In this document: positions 34,776 to 44,055 of the stretch, piece after piece | How the letters are laid out: every line of letters starts with the position of its first letter | How positions within the stretch are numbered: position 1 is the stretch's first letter | Source: Saccharothrix sp. S26 | GTDB taxonomy: Bacteria > Actinomycetota > Actinomycetes > Mycobacteriales > Pseudonocardiaceae | Length of the DNA stretch: 64,000 bases | Direction: 5' to 3' | NCBI RefSeq assembly: GCF_021390395.1 | Contig: NZ_JAJUWT010000024.1 | Coordinates: 62,001 to 126,000 of the forward strand | Notes under the pieces: generated by a model | What the model was told of the DNA's origin: nothing | Database searches by the model: none | Seen by the model: the letters and a program-made list of their open reading frames with translations, nothing else | Translations under genes and position numbers: made by a program

Positions 34776-36287
34776 TCATTCCGGGCGCACGAGGGGGAAC
34801 AGGATCGTCTCCCGGATACCGAGACCGGTGAGCGCCATCAGCAGCCGGTCGATGCCCATTCCCACACCACCGCTCGGTGGCATTCCGTACTCCAGTGATC
34901 GCAGAAAGTCTTCGTCGACCGGCATGGCCTCGACGTCGCCGGTGGCGCCGAGGCGGGCCTGGGCTTCCAGCCGCTCCCGCTCCACCACGGGGTCCACCAG
35001 TTCCGAGTATCCCGTGGCCAACTCGAATCCGCGCACGTAGAGGTCCCACTTTTCGGCCACGCCCGGCCGGCTGCGGTGCTGGCGGGTGAGCGGCGAGGTC
35101 TCCACCGGGAAATCACGCACAAACGTGGGCGCGTGCAGGGTGTCACCGACCAGGTGCTCCCACAGCTCCTCGACCAGCTTGCCGTGGCCGAGCTTCGGGT
35201 CGGTCTCCAAGCCGTGCTTGTCGGCGAGCTCTCGCAGCCGCTCCGAAGAAGTTTCGGGCGTGACTTCTTCGCCGGCCGCCTCGGACAACGAGTCGTACAT
35301 GCTCAACGTCGTCCACTCGCCGCCGAGGTCGTACTCGGAACCGTCGGCCAGCGTCACCACGTGCGAACCGGCCACCGCCATCGCGGCTTCCTGGATCAGC
35401 TCGCGGGTCAGCACCGCGTTCGTGTCGTACGTGGCGTACGCCTCGTAGTACTCCAGCATCGAGAACTCGGGCGAATGGGACGAGTCCATGCCCTCGTTGC
35501 GGAAGTTGCGGTTGATCTCGAAGACCTTCTCGATACCGCCGACCACGCACCGCTTCAGGTACAGCTCCGGCGCGATCCGCAGGAACAGGTCGATGTCCAG
35601 CGCGTTGGACCGGGTCACGAACGGCCGGGCGCTCGCGCCACCCTGCAACGTCTGCAACATCGGGGTCTCGACTTCGACGAAACCGCGCCGGTGGAACGAC
35701 TCCCGCAACGACCGCACCACCGCGGCCCGGTTGCGCACCGTGTTGCGGGCCTGCTCGCGCAGGATGAGATCCACGTACCGCTGGCGAATGCGGGTTTCCT
35801 CGGCGAGTTCCTTGTGCGCGACCGGCAACGGGCGCAACGCCTTCGCCGTCATCGACCAGCGGTCCGCCATCACCGACAGTTCGCCGCGGCGGGACGTGAT
35901 GACCTCGCCGTGCACGAATACGTGGTCGCCCAAGTCGACGTCGGACTTCCATTCGGCCAGCGCCTGCTCGCCGACGCCGTTCAGGCTCAGCATGGCCTGC
36001 AGTTCGGTGCCGTCGCCCTCGCGCAGCGTCGCGAAGCACAACTTGCCGGTGTTGCGGATGAACATGACCCGGCCCGTCACGCCGACCACGTCACCGGTCG
36101 ACGTGTCCGGTTCCAGGCCCTGATGCGCTTCGCGCACCTCGCGCAACGTGTGCGTGCGTGGTACTTCGACCGGATACGGGTCGACACCGCGTTCCAGCAG
36201 TCGCGCCCGCTTCTCCCGGCGCACCCTGAGCTGCTCGGGGAGATCGTCGTCGCTGGTCGCGGAACCGGTCGCTGGCTGCTCACTCAC
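34776..36287 (-). CDS. lysS: Lysyl-tRNA synthetase, class II
   Basis: This 503-residue class II LysRS has an N-terminal OB-fold anticodon-binding domain ([21 protein letters not shown]), motif 1 region [15 protein letters not shown], motif 2 [13 protein letters not shown] and motif 3 [18 protein letters not shown] 36287 is used. It does not carry the N-terminal membrane domain of LysX. It charges tRNA-Lys in the cytoplasm and is the upstream neighbour of lsr2, a conserved actinobacterial arrangement. Confidence 0.96.
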   Translation of the reverse strand: MSEQPATGSATSDDDLPEQLRVRREKRARLLERGVDPYPVEVPRTHTLREVREAHQGLEPDTSTGDVVGVTGRVMFIRNTGKLCFATLREGDGTELQAMLSLNGVGEQALAEWKSDVDLGDHVFVHGEVITSRRGELSVMADRWSMTAKALRPLPVAHKELAEETRIRQRYVDLILREQARNTVRNRAAVVRSLRESFHRRGFVEVETPMLQTLQGGASARPFVTRSNALDIDLFLRIAPELYLKRCVVGGIEKVFEINRNFRNEGMDSSHSPEFSMLEYYEAYATYDTNAVLTRELIQEAAMAVAGSHVVTLADGSEYDLGGEWTTLSMYDSLSEAAGEEVTPETSSERLRELADKHGLETDPKLGHGKLVEELWEHLVGDTLHAPTFVRDFPVETSPLTRQHRSRPGVAEKWDLYVRGFELATGYSELVDPVVERERLEAQARLGATGDVEAMPVDEDFLRSLEYGMPPSGGVGMGIDRLLMALTGLGIRETILFPLVRPE

Positions 36288-36346
36288 ACGACGAAGAGTA
36301 CGGAAAGACCGCTCGGGAAATCGAACCGGATCTCACTAGGCTCTGG

Positions 36347-37105
36347 GTGGTGACCGGAGACGACTTGCGGGCCCGGCGGGCGAACTCCTTCGGAGCGCGC
36401 GCCGCGGCGTACGCGGAACACCGACCGGACTACCCCGCCGAAGCCATCCGCTGGATCCTGGAACCGCTGGGCCGCGGGCCGCACCAGGTGCTCGACCTGG
36501 CCGCCGGCACGGGCAAGCTGACCGGCGGCCTGCTCGCCGAGGGGCACCACGTGACGGCGGTGGAGCCGGACGAGGCGATGCTGTCCGAACTCGTGCGCCA
36601 CCACGGCGCGGCGCGCGCGTTGCCCGGCACCGCGGAGCGCATCCCGTTGCCGGACGGCACGGTCGACGCCGTGGTCGTCGGCCAGGCGTTCCACTGGTTC
36701 GACCCGCGACGCGCGATGCCCGAGATCGCGCGGGTGCTGCGGCCGGGCGGCGTGCTGGCCGCGCTGTGGAACGACTACGACGACTCCGTGCCGTGGGTCG
36801 GCGAGTTCGTCCGGGTCGCGCAGTCCAGCGTGAGCGCGCAGGACGACCTGGAGTTCGACCCGGTGACGGAGCACGAGCTGTTCACCGACCCGGTCCGGCG
36901 GGACTTCGGGCACGTGGACCGCCGCACCGCCGAGTCGCTGGTGGCGATGGTCAACACGCACTCGCACGCGCTGGTGATCGCGGAGCCGGAGCGGGCCGAG
37001 CTGAACGCGCGGATGCTCGCGTTCCTCAAGTCCCGCCCCGAAACCGCCGAGGGCGAGTTCGACCTGCCCCTGACCGTCTACGTGAAGCGGCTGCGCCGGG
37101 TGTGA
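36347..37105 (+). CDS. Class I SAM-dependent methyltransferase
   Basis: This 252-residue protein has a SAM-binding motif VLDLAAGTGKLTGGL, an acidic end of beta-2 (VTAVEPDEAML), and post-motif VVVGQAFHWFDPRRAMPEIARVLRPGGVLAALWN, a Methyltransf_11-type small-molecule enzyme. The gene lies on the opposite strand between coaX and lysS, which are otherwise neighbours in many actinobacteria, so it may be an insertion. GTG 36347 or 36350 is the start. Substrate unknown. Confidence 0.85.
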   Translation: MVTGDDLRARRANSFGARAAAYAEHRPDYPAEAIRWILEPLGRGPHQVLDLAAGTGKLTGGLLAEGHHVTAVEPDEAMLSELVRHHGAARALPGTAERIPLPDGTVDAVVVGQAFHWFDPRRAMPEIARVLRPGGVLAALWNDYDDSVPWVGEFVRVAQSSVSAQDDLEFDPVTEHELFTDPVRRDFGHVDRRTAESLVAMVNTHSHALVIAEPERAELNARMLAFLKSRPETAEGEFDLPLTVYVKRLRRV

Positions 37106-37129
37106 CCGCCGCCCGCGCGGCAGCGGCGA

Positions 37130-37915
37130 TCAGGCGCGGTTGCGCTCGAACACCAACCGCAGGCCCAGCAGGGTCAGGTCCGGCACGTGCGAGTGGATGG
37201 TGGCCGACTCGGACACCACCAGGGGCGCGAGGCCGCCGGTCGCGATGACCGCGACCGGACCGGGTTCGCTGAGCTGCAGCTCGTCCACGATCCGGCGCAC
37301 CAGGCCGTCGACCTGGCCGACGAACCCGTAGACGATGCCGGACTGCAGGCACTCCACGGTGTTCTTGCCGATCACCGACCGGGGGCGCACCAGCTCGACC
37401 TTGCGCAGCTGGGCGGCACGGGCCGCCAGCGCGTCCACGGAGATCTCGATGCCCGGCGCGAGCGCGCCGCCGAGGAACTCGCCCTTGGCCGAGATCACGT
37501 CGAGGTTCGTGGACGTGCCGAAGTCGACCACCACGCACGCGGTGCTGTGCAGGTGGTGCGCGGCCAACGTGTTGATCACCCGGTCGGAGCCGACCTCCTT
37601 GGGGTTGTCCACCAACAGCGGCACACCGGTCCGCACGCCCGGCTCCACGAGCACCTTCGGCACGCCGGAGTAGTACCGGCCGAGCATCACGCGCAGCTCG
37701 CGCAGCACCGCGGGCACGGTGGACAGCGCCGAGATGCCGGTGATCTTGTCGGCGTACTCGCCGAGCAGGCCGCGCATGGTCAGCGCCAGCTCGTCGGCGG
37801 TCATCCGGGCGTCGGTGCGCATCCGCCAGTCCCGGACGAGCGCGGCCGAGTCACCCGTGCCGTCGTACAGGCCCAGCACGATGTTGGTGTTGCCGACGTC
37901 GATGGCGAGCAGCAC
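37130..37915 (-). CDS. coaX: Type III pantothenate kinase
   Basis: This 261-residue protein is of the ASKHA kinase fold: MLLAIDVGNTNIVLGLYDG (phosphate loop), VDFGTSTNLDVI and ATGGLAPLV. CoaX phosphorylates pantothenate, the first step of CoA synthesis, and is insensitive to CoA feedback. It follows panC and panD in the same direction, so the window holds the route from beta-alanine and pantoate to phosphopantothenate. Start GTG 37915. Confidence 0.94.
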   Translation of the reverse strand: MLLAIDVGNTNIVLGLYDGTGDSAALVRDWRMRTDARMTADELALTMRGLLGEYADKITGISALSTVPAVLRELRVMLGRYYSGVPKVLVEPGVRTGVPLLVDNPKEVGSDRVINTLAAHHLHSTACVVVDFGTSTNLDVISAKGEFLGGALAPGIEISVDALAARAAQLRKVELVRPRSVIGKNTVECLQSGIVYGFVGQVDGLVRRIVDELQLSEPGPVAVIATGGLAPLVVSESATIHSHVPDLTLLGLRLVFERNRA

Positions 37916-37942
37916 TGCGGGTCTCCCCTGTTTCTCGGCCTA

Positions 37943-38437
37943 CTAGTCCTCGGCCTGGATCAACGCGTCCAGCGCCGCCGCGTCCTCGGTCTCCGCCGCC
38001 ACCGGCTCGGGCTGCGCCGGGACCCGGGCCGACGTCGACCCGTTCACCAGCCCGGAACCCTCCGGCGCGTGCGCCGGGTCCGCGCCGAGCTCGACCACCT
38101 TGTTGTCGGCGTCGACGAAGACCACCTTCGGTTCGTACACCCGCGCCTCGGCGTCGTCCATCTGCCCGTAGGCGATGAGGATCACCAGGTCGCCCGGCTT
38201 GACCAGGTGCGCCGCCGCGCCGTTGATGCCGATCACGCCGCTGCCGCGCGCGCCGGGGATGACGTAGGTCTCCAGGCGCGCGCCGTTGGTCACGTCCACG
38301 ATCGCGACCTGCTCGCCCGCCAGCAGGTCGGCGGCCTCCATCAGGTCCTCGTCCACCGTGACCGAGCCGACGTAGTGCAGGTCGGCCTGGGTGACGGTGG
38401 CCCGGTGGATCTTCGACTTGAGCATGGTGCGGAACAT
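37943..38437 (-). CDS. panD: Aspartate 1-decarboxylase, pyruvoyl-dependent
   Basis: This 164-residue proenzyme begins at ATG 38437 ([20 protein letters not shown]). G24-S25 in HYVGSVTVD is the self-cleavage site that makes the pyruvoyl group. It yields beta-alanine from aspartate for pantothenate. The length is about 38 residues more than E. coli PanD because of an Ala/Pro/Glu-rich C-terminal tail, common in actinobacteria, where the tail is linked to ClpC-type turnover in M. tuberculosis. It lies 10 bp after panC. Confidence 0.94.
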   Translation of the reverse strand: MFRTMLKSKIHRATVTQADLHYVGSVTVDEDLMEAADLLAGEQVAIVDVTNGARLETYVIPGARGSGVIGINGAAAHLVKPGDLVILIAYGQMDDAEARVYEPKVVFVDADNKVVELGADPAHAPEGSGLVNGSTSARVPAQPEPVAAETEDAAALDALIQAED

Positions 38438-38447
38438 GGCGGTCCCC

Positions 38448-39338
38448 TTACTCGTCACCGGTGCCGAGCAGCACGGCGGCGTTGTCGATCAGTCGGGTCG
38501 AGCCGACGCGGGCGGCCACCAGGAGGCGGGCGTCGCCGTTCTCCGGCGCGGGGCCGAGGTCGGGCGCGCGCAGCTCCAGGTAGTCGAGGTCGACGCCGGG
38601 CGCCGCGGCGAGGGTGTCGCGCGCGGCCCGCAGCACGGCGTCCGCGCCCCGGCCGCTGACGTGCGCGCCCGCCACCAGGGCGGCGGACAGCGCGGTCGCG
38701 GCGGAGCGCTCCTGGTCGGACAGGTAGCGGTTGCGGGAGGACAGCGCCAGGCCGTCGGGCTCGCGCACGGTCGGCACGCCGACCACGTCGAGCGGGAAGT
38801 TCAGGTCGCGCGCCATCCGGTGGATCAGCGTGAGCTGCTGGTAGTCCTTCTCGCCGAACACCGCGTAGGTCGGCTGCACGATGTGGAACAGCTTGGCGAC
38901 CACGGTGAGCACGCCGGTGAAGTGGCCGGGCCGGGTCCGGCCCTCCAGCTCGTCGCCGAGCGGCCCCGGGTCGACGGTGACCGTGCTGCCCGGCGGGTAC
39001 ATGTCGTCCACCGACGGCGCGAACACCAGGCCCACGCGCTCCTCGCGGCAGATGTCCACATCGGAGTCGAAGCTGCGCGGGTAGCGGTCGAAGTCCTCGT
39101 TCGGGCCGAACTGGGTCGGGTTCACGAAGATGGAGACGACGACCACGGTGTTCTGCAGGACCTGGGCTTCGCGGATCAGCTTGCGGTGGCCCTCGTGCAG
39201 CGCGCCCATGGTCGGCACCAGCGCGATGTTGCGACCGGCCGCCTTCAACGCCCTGGTGACGCGGCGCAGGCGTTCGGGGTCGCGGTGCACCGTCACGTCG
39301 CCGGGCGTGTAGTCGTCCTTGGTGAGCGGCTTGGTCAT
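38448..39338 (-). CDS. panC: Pantoate-beta-alanine ligase (pantothenate synthetase)
   Basis: This 296-residue enzyme joins pantoate and beta-alanine with ATP. Seen motifs: [14 protein letters not shown] (HIGH-like), [32 protein letters not shown] and LALSSRN (KMSKS-like). ATG 39338 overlaps the stop of the DUF2520 gene (ATGA), so the two are translationally coupled. The downstream panD and coaX make a pantothenate/CoA operon. Confidence 0.95.
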   Translation of the reverse strand: MTKPLTKDDYTPGDVTVHRDPERLRRVTRALKAAGRNIALVPTMGALHEGHRKLIREAQVLQNTVVVVSIFVNPTQFGPNEDFDRYPRSFDSDVDICREERVGLVFAPSVDDMYPPGSTVTVDPGPLGDELEGRTRPGHFTGVLTVVAKLFHIVQPTYAVFGEKDYQQLTLIHRMARDLNFPLDVVGVPTVREPDGLALSSRNRYLSDQERSAATALSAALVAGAHVSGRGADAVLRAARDTLAAAPGVDLDYLELRAPDLGPAPENGDARLLVAARVGSTRLIDNAAVLLGTGDE

Positions 39339-40225
39339 GCCTGTCCCTCGAGGGTGGTGCGGACGTCGGCCGCGAGCTCGGGCTTGAGCAGCCCGGCGGC
39401 CTGGGCGCGCGCCGCGGTGCGGAGCGCGAGGATTCGGTACGCGGGCAGCGCTTCGGTGTCCGCGAGCACCGCGAGGTGCTTGGCCACGGTGCCCGCGTCG
39501 CCGCGCGCGACCGGGCCGGTGAGGGCGCGGTCGCCGTGGCGCAGGGCGTTGTCCAGCGCGGCGGACAGCAGCGGGCCGAGCATCCGCTCGGCGTCGGCGA
39601 TGCCCGCGTCGCGCAGCAGGTCGGCGCAGTCGGCGACCAGCGTGATCAGGTGGTTGGCGCCGTGGGCGAGGGCGGCGTGGTAGAGCGGGCGGGCCGCTTC
39701 GGGCACGCGCACGGGTTCGGCGGACATCTCCACCACCAGCGCCTCGCCGACGTGCCAGGCGACGTCGTCGCCGTCGGCCGCGGTGACGCCGACGGAGCAG
39801 GCGTTCATCCGCTGCACGTCCTCGACCCGGCCGGTGAACGTCATCACGGGGTGCAGCGCCACGCACAGCGCGCCCAGCTCGGCGGCGGGCCGCAGCACCC
39901 GCACGCCCTGCGCGCCGCTGGTGTGCACGACGATCTGCCCGGCGCGCAGCGAGCCGGTGGCCACCAGGCCGCGCACCAGCCCGGCCAGCTCGTCGTCGGG
40001 CACGGCGAGCAGCACGAGGTCGGCGGAGGCGGCGACGTCCGGCGCGGGCCGCACGGGCACGTCGGGCAGCAGTTCCTCGGCGCGGCGCAGCGAGTCGCGG
40101 GACACGGCGGAGACGGCGCTCACGACGTGGCCCGCACGGGCCAGCGCGGCACCCAGCACCGAACCCACTCGGCCGGCCGAGATGACTCCCACGGCCAACC
40201 GCGCGGGGCGGGGGGTCGCGTCCAT
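39335..40225 (-). CDS. DUF2520 Rossmann-fold protein in the pantothenate operon
   Basis: This 296-residue protein has an N-terminal NAD(P)-binding fold ([37 protein letters not shown]) and a C-terminal helical DUF2520 domain (HPVMTFTG, then [20 protein letters not shown]), the layout of 6-phosphogluconate/ketopantoate-reductase-like enzymes. It is first in the coupled run DUF2520-panC-panD-coaX, as in mycobacteria (Rv3603c region, from memory). It is a good candidate for an oxidoreductase in the same pathway, but this is unproven. AAGGAG is well placed before ATG 40225. Confidence 0.86.
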   Translation of the reverse strand: MDATPRPARLAVGVISAGRVGSVLGAALARAGHVVSAVSAVSRDSLRRAEELLPDVPVRPAPDVAASADLVLLAVPDDELAGLVRGLVATGSLRAGQIVVHTSGAQGVRVLRPAAELGALCVALHPVMTFTGRVEDVQRMNACSVGVTAADGDDVAWHVGEALVVEMSAEPVRVPEAARPLYHAALAHGANHLITLVADCADLLRDAGIADAERMLGPLLSAALDNALRHGDRALTGPVARGDAGTVAKHLAVLADTEALPAYRILALRTAARAQAAGLLKPELAADVRTTLEGQA

Positions 40226-40316
40226 GCGACGTACTCCTTCAGGGCGGCGTTCCAGTCCCGATGCTCGGGTACCGGACGACGGCCGCGAGCGTAATCCGGT
40301 GCGGTGCGGGCAACCG

Positions 40317-41489
40317 TCAACTGCGACGAACGCCACCCGCGGCCTTCAGCGCACCCGGCGCGTCGACGGCGGCCTGACGTGCGGCGACGAGGGCGGCGAG
40401 CAGCTGGGCGTGACGTGCGTCGGCGTCGTGGCCCGCCGTGCCGTTGGCCATCCGGTGCCGCAGGAACGCCAGTTCCGTGGCGGCCACCTGGTAGCCCGCG
40501 ACGGCCTTGGCCGCCTCGTCGCCGACCTTGCGCTTCACGGTGCGCCGCCACCGGCTGCGGCCCTGCAGGCTCGCCAGCAGGGTCACCTCGCTGGAGGCGA
40601 TCCACTTGTTGGCGGCCATGGCGGGCAGCTGGCCCGCGACGATGCGCTGCTCGCGGCGGCGCTGCCAGACGACCATGAGCACCATGCCGGCGAAGATCGG
40701 CACCATGATCAGGAAGTACAGGTTGATGAACGTGGAGCCGGTGCCGACGGTGGTGGAGAAGTTCCACAGCGAGTGCAGGCCGGCCGCGCCGAGGTAGCCC
40801 AGGACCGGCGCGACGACGCGGACCCCGCGGCTCGCGGTCATGGCCGCGATGCCGATGCCGATGCCGGTCATCGACGTGAACAGCGGGTGCGCGAACGGGG
40901 AGAGCACGCCGCGCAGGATGAACAGGGCGATCACGCCGCTGCCCAGGTCGCCGAACCCGCTGTCGGAGAAGACGCGGGCGAAGTACCAGATGTTCTCGGT
41001 GAACGCGAAGCCGGCGGCCGTGACGCCCGCGTAGACCACGCCGTCCACCACGCCGTCGAACTCCTGGCGGCGGCGCAGGAACAGCACCACGATGAACGCG
41101 GCCTTCGCGGCCTCCTCGGTGATCGGCGCGCCCACCACGGCGGCGAACGTGCTGCCGTCACCGCCGTCGATGAGCTGGCCGAGCACGTGCGCGGTCTGGT
41201 TGAACACCAGGGAGGTGATCGTCGCGCCGCACGCGCCCCAGAAGAACGCCAGCAGCAGGATCTTCGCGGGTTCGGGTTCCCAGCGGTCGACCCACAGGTA
41301 GGCGCCGATGACGGCGAGCACGGGCAGCAGCGCGGCCACCGCGCCGACCAGGATCGGCAGCAGGCCGGTCCGGGAGGTGCCGAGGCCGAGCAGGACCAGC
41401 CCGGACACGCCCAGCGCGATCAGGCCCAGGACCGGGAGCAGGACCGTCCAGCGCTGCTGGTCGACGCGCTTGCGGGCGGGAGTGGTCAC
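40317..41489 (-). CDS. PrsW-family intramembrane metalloprotease
   Basis: This 390-residue protein has about eight transmembrane helices and the PrsW motifs: GAPITEEAAKAAF (EExxK), GVTAAGFAFTENIWYF (FxxxEN) and LSPFAHPLFTSMTG (H-rich). It ends with a long cytoplasmic basic tail. PrsW proteases cleave membrane proteins, for example the anti-sigma factor RsiW in Bacillus. No sigma/anti-sigma pair lies nearby. GTG 41489 gives a 30-bp divergent gap to the MidA-type methyltransferase gene. Confidence 0.87.
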   Translation of the reverse strand: MTTPARKRVDQQRWTVLLPVLGLIALGVSGLVLLGLGTSRTGLLPILVGAVAALLPVLAVIGAYLWVDRWEPEPAKILLLAFFWGACGATITSLVFNQTAHVLGQLIDGGDGSTFAAVVGAPITEEAAKAAFIVVLFLRRRQEFDGVVDGVVYAGVTAAGFAFTENIWYFARVFSDSGFGDLGSGVIALFILRGVLSPFAHPLFTSMTGIGIGIAAMTASRGVRVVAPVLGYLGAAGLHSLWNFSTTVGTGSTFINLYFLIMVPIFAGMVLMVVWQRRREQRIVAGQLPAMAANKWIASSEVTLLASLQGRSRWRRTVKRKVGDEAAKAVAGYQVAATELAFLRHRMANGTAGHDADARHAQLLAALVAARQAAVDAPGALKAAGGVRRS

Positions 41490-41519
41490 GAGGGGAAACC
41501 TTAAAGGGACACTTGACCG

Positions 41520-42431
41520 ATGGTGGACTCGGAAGCCCTCTGGCGGGAGGCGCTGTACGGGCCGTCGGGGTTCTTCACCCGCGGCGAGGTCCCGGCCGAC
41601 CACTTCCGCACCGCCCCGCTGGTGGGTCCTGAGCTGGCCGAAGCGCTGCTCGTGCTCCTCGAACGGGTGGACTTCGCGCTGGGTCGGCCGGCCCGGCTGG
41701 ACTTCGTGGACGTGGGCGCGGGCGGCGGCGAGCTGGCGGGCGCGGTGCGCGCCCTGGCCTCGGGCTCGCTGGCGGCGCGGCTGGTGGTGACGGCGGTGGA
41801 CCTGGGGCCGGCGCGGTCGGTGCCGGGCGTGCGGTGGCGGTCGACGCTGCCGTCATCGGTGCGCGGGTTGCTGGTCGGGCACGAGTGGTTGGACGCGGTG
41901 CCGTGCCCGTTGGTCACCGGACCGGCGTCGCACCCGTGGCTGGACCGGTGGTGGCCGGTGCGCGACGGCGAACGCGCGGAGCTCGGGCAGCCGAGGGACG
42001 AGGCGTGGGCGGACGCCGTGTCCCGGGTCGAGCGCGGCGCGGCCCTGGCGGTGGACTACGGGCACGTGCGCGCGGATCGGGTGGCGGGCCGGTACGCGGC
42101 CGGCACGTTCGCCGCGTACCGGGGCGGCCGGCGGGTGGAGCCGGTGTTCGACGGCACGTGCGACCTGACCGCGCACGTGGCGCTGGACGCGTGCGCCGAG
42201 GCGGCCGGCGGCGAGTGGGTGCTGGTGTCGCAGCGGGACGCGCTGGCCGCGCTGGGGTTCGTCGGGGCGGTGTCGCCGGGCGAGCCCGACTGGCTGGCCG
42301 CGGCCGAGCGGGCGTCCCGGATCGCCGAGCTGCGGGCCGAGGGCGGCCTGGGCTCGTTCGGGTGGTTGCTGCACGCGGTCGGCGTGCCCCTGTCCGCCCT
42401 GCTCCCGCCGCTGCCCCCGTGGCGGCCCTGA
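41520..42431 (+). CDS. MidA/NDUFAF7-family SAM-dependent methyltransferase
   Basis: This 303-residue protein has the PF02636 signature at the N-terminus (LYGPSGFFTRGEVPADHFRTAPLVG), a SAM motif FVDVGAGGGELAGAVRAL, VGHEWLDAVPCP, ALAVDYGH and GTFAAYRGGRRVEPVFDGTCDLTAHV. The eukaryotic member NDUFAF7 symmetrically dimethylates an arginine of complex I subunit NDUFS2. Two genes downstream, at 42988, is a NuoD/NDUFS2 homologue keeping that arginine. The function as an arginine methyltransferase is therefore a strong inference from family and neighbour, not proven. Confidence 0.85.
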   Translation: MVDSEALWREALYGPSGFFTRGEVPADHFRTAPLVGPELAEALLVLLERVDFALGRPARLDFVDVGAGGGELAGAVRALASGSLAARLVVTAVDLGPARSVPGVRWRSTLPSSVRGLLVGHEWLDAVPCPLVTGPASHPWLDRWWPVRDGERAELGQPRDEAWADAVSRVERGAALAVDYGHVRADRVAGRYAAGTFAAYRGGRRVEPVFDGTCDLTAHVALDACAEAAGGEWVLVSQRDALAALGFVGAVSPGEPDWLAAAERASRIAELRAEGGLGSFGWLLHAVGVPLSALLPPLPPWRP

Positions 42432-42498
42432 CCGGTCCGCGGGCTCGACGGCCGAAGACCGCCGGCGACCGTGACCGGGCGCGGCGAAGGTCGGGTGC

Positions 42499-42945
42499 AT
42501 GAGGATCCACGCACTGCCGGACGACGTGCTCGACCGGGCGCGCGAGCTCGCCGGCACCGACGAGCACCACGAGTGGCACGCCGAGTCGCCGGGCGCGCCG
42601 CTGCGCTGCTGCCTGCGCAAGGCCGGGCCGGGCGAGCCGCTGGTCCTGTTCCGCCACACGCCGGGCGCCGGCACCGGGCCGTACGAGGAGCTGGGCCCGG
42701 TCTTCGCGCACGCCGAGCCGTGCGACGGGCCGGCGACCACGGCGCGGTTCCCCGAGGCGTTGCGCCACTCGTCGCGCACCCTGCGCGCCTACACCGCCGA
42801 CGGCCGGATCCACGGCGGCGAGGTCGTGGAGCCCGACCGCCTCGACGACCGCGTGGCCGCCCTGCTCGACGACCCGGAGGTCGCCGAGGTCCAGGTCCGC
42901 AGCGTGTCCCACGGCTGCTTCCTGTTCGCCATCACCCGCGGTTAG
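42499..42945 (+). CDS. DUF1203-type protein of unknown function
   Basis: This 148-residue protein has features of DUF1203: PLRCCLRKAGPGEPLVLFRHTP near the middle, PYEELGPVFAHAEPC, RTLRAYTADGRIHGG and a final EVAEVQVRSVSHGCFLFAITR. The gene sits between the MidA-type methyltransferase gene and the nuoD-like gene on the same strand, with gaps of 67 and 42 bp, so co-transcription is plausible. No biochemical role is known to me. Confidence 0.8.
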   Translation: MRIHALPDDVLDRARELAGTDEHHEWHAESPGAPLRCCLRKAGPGEPLVLFRHTPGAGTGPYEELGPVFAHAEPCDGPATTARFPEALRHSSRTLRAYTADGRIHGGEVVEPDRLDDRVAALLDDPEVAEVQVRSVSHGCFLFAITRG

Positions 42946-42987
42946 GGCTCGCCCGGCGCGACGGCGCGGCCGTGCGACCATGACCCG

Positions 42988-44052
42988 GTGGAGATCACCG
43001 TTGGCGTGGGCGCCGGCGCGCGCCACCTGGGCGTGGACCGGGTGGTCGACCTCGGTCCCCTGCACCCGTCGGCGCACGGCGCGTACCGGCTGCAGCTGAC
43101 CGTCCGCGACGACGAGGTCATCACGGCCGCCGCCCCGCTGGTCGGGCACCTGCACCGGGGCGCGGAGAAGCTGTTCGAGGTCCGCGACTACCGGCAGGTG
43201 CTGACCCTGGCCAACCGGCACGACTGGCTCGCCGCCTTCTGCAACGAGCTGGCCGTCGCCCTGGCCGTCGAGCGCATGACCGGCATGGACGTCCCGCCGC
43301 GTGCCCAGGCGTTGCGGGTCGTGCTGTGCGAGCTGAACCGGGTCATGGCCCACCTGGTGTTCCTCGCGCCGCTCACCGGCACGCGGGACCGCGACGCGGT
43401 GCAGGCCGTGCTGGAGGAGGCGTCCGGCGGCCGGATCCACTTCATGGCCAACCGGATCGGCGGCCTGCGCGAGGACGTGCCCGCCGGCTGGACCGACCGG
43501 GTCCGCGAGGTGCTGTCCACTGTGGACCCCGGCGAGCCGCCGGAGGGGTTGGCGGGCCTCGGGGTGCTCGACCGCGACGCCGCGCTCGCGTACGGCGTCA
43601 CCGGCCCGATCGGCCGGGCGTCCGGAGTGGACTTCGACCTGCGCCGCGACGACCCGCTGCCCGGCTACCGCGACCTCGGCGTGCGCCCCGTCGTGCGCGC
43701 CGAGGGCGACGCGCTGGCCCGCGTGCGCTGCCTGGTCGACGAGGTCCACCACTCGGTCGCGCTCGTCCGCCAGTGCCTGGACCACCTGCCGGCCGGTCCG
43801 GTCAACCTGCGCCTGCCCAAGGCGGTCAAGGCGCCCGAGGGCTCGGTCTACACCTGGGTCGAGGCGCCCCTGGGCACCTCCGGCGTGCACCTCGCGTCAC
43901 GCGGCGAGAAGACGCCGTGGCGGCTGAAGCTGCGCACGCCGTCGTTCAACAACGTCCAGGCGCTGTCCGCGCTGCTGCCCGGCACGAAGGTGTCGGACCT
44001 GCCCGCGGTGCTCGGGTCGTTCGCCGTGGTGGTCGGCGACATCGACAAGTGA
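42988..44052 (+). CDS. Solitary NuoD/NDUFS2-like protein (complex I 49-kDa subunit homologue)
   Basis: This 354-residue protein aligns with the NuoD core: DLGPLHPSAHGAYRLQ (H26, H30), PLVGHLHRGAEKLFE (R57), NELAVALAVERMTG, LNRVMAHLVFL, RIGGLREDVPAGW, GPIGRASGVDFDLR, PEGSVYTWVEAPLG and RLKLRTPSFNNVQAL, ending in VVVGDIDK. It is slightly short and no other nuo gene is near. The quinone-site tyrosine of NuoD (in DRLDY) is W80 here (NRHDWL). R57 equals the arginine dimethylated by NDUFAF7 in mammals. It may be a paralogue with its own partner complex. Confidence 0.88.
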   Translation: MEITVGVGAGARHLGVDRVVDLGPLHPSAHGAYRLQLTVRDDEVITAAAPLVGHLHRGAEKLFEVRDYRQVLTLANRHDWLAAFCNELAVALAVERMTGMDVPPRAQALRVVLCELNRVMAHLVFLAPLTGTRDRDAVQAVLEEASGGRIHFMANRIGGLREDVPAGWTDRVREVLSTVDPGEPPEGLAGLGVLDRDAALAYGVTGPIGRASGVDFDLRRDDPLPGYRDLGVRPVVRAEGDALARVRCLVDEVHHSVALVRQCLDHLPAGPVNLRLPKAVKAPEGSVYTWVEAPLGTSGVHLASRGEKTPWRLKLRTPSFNNVQALSALLPGTKVSDLPAVLGSFAVVVGDIDK

Positions 44053-44055
44053 GCC

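Noticed and set aside
41914-43890. 658-residue minus-strand frame opposite the MidA-NuoD module
   Set aside because: Arg/Gly/Ala-rich shadow without motifs, antisense to three recognisable proteins.
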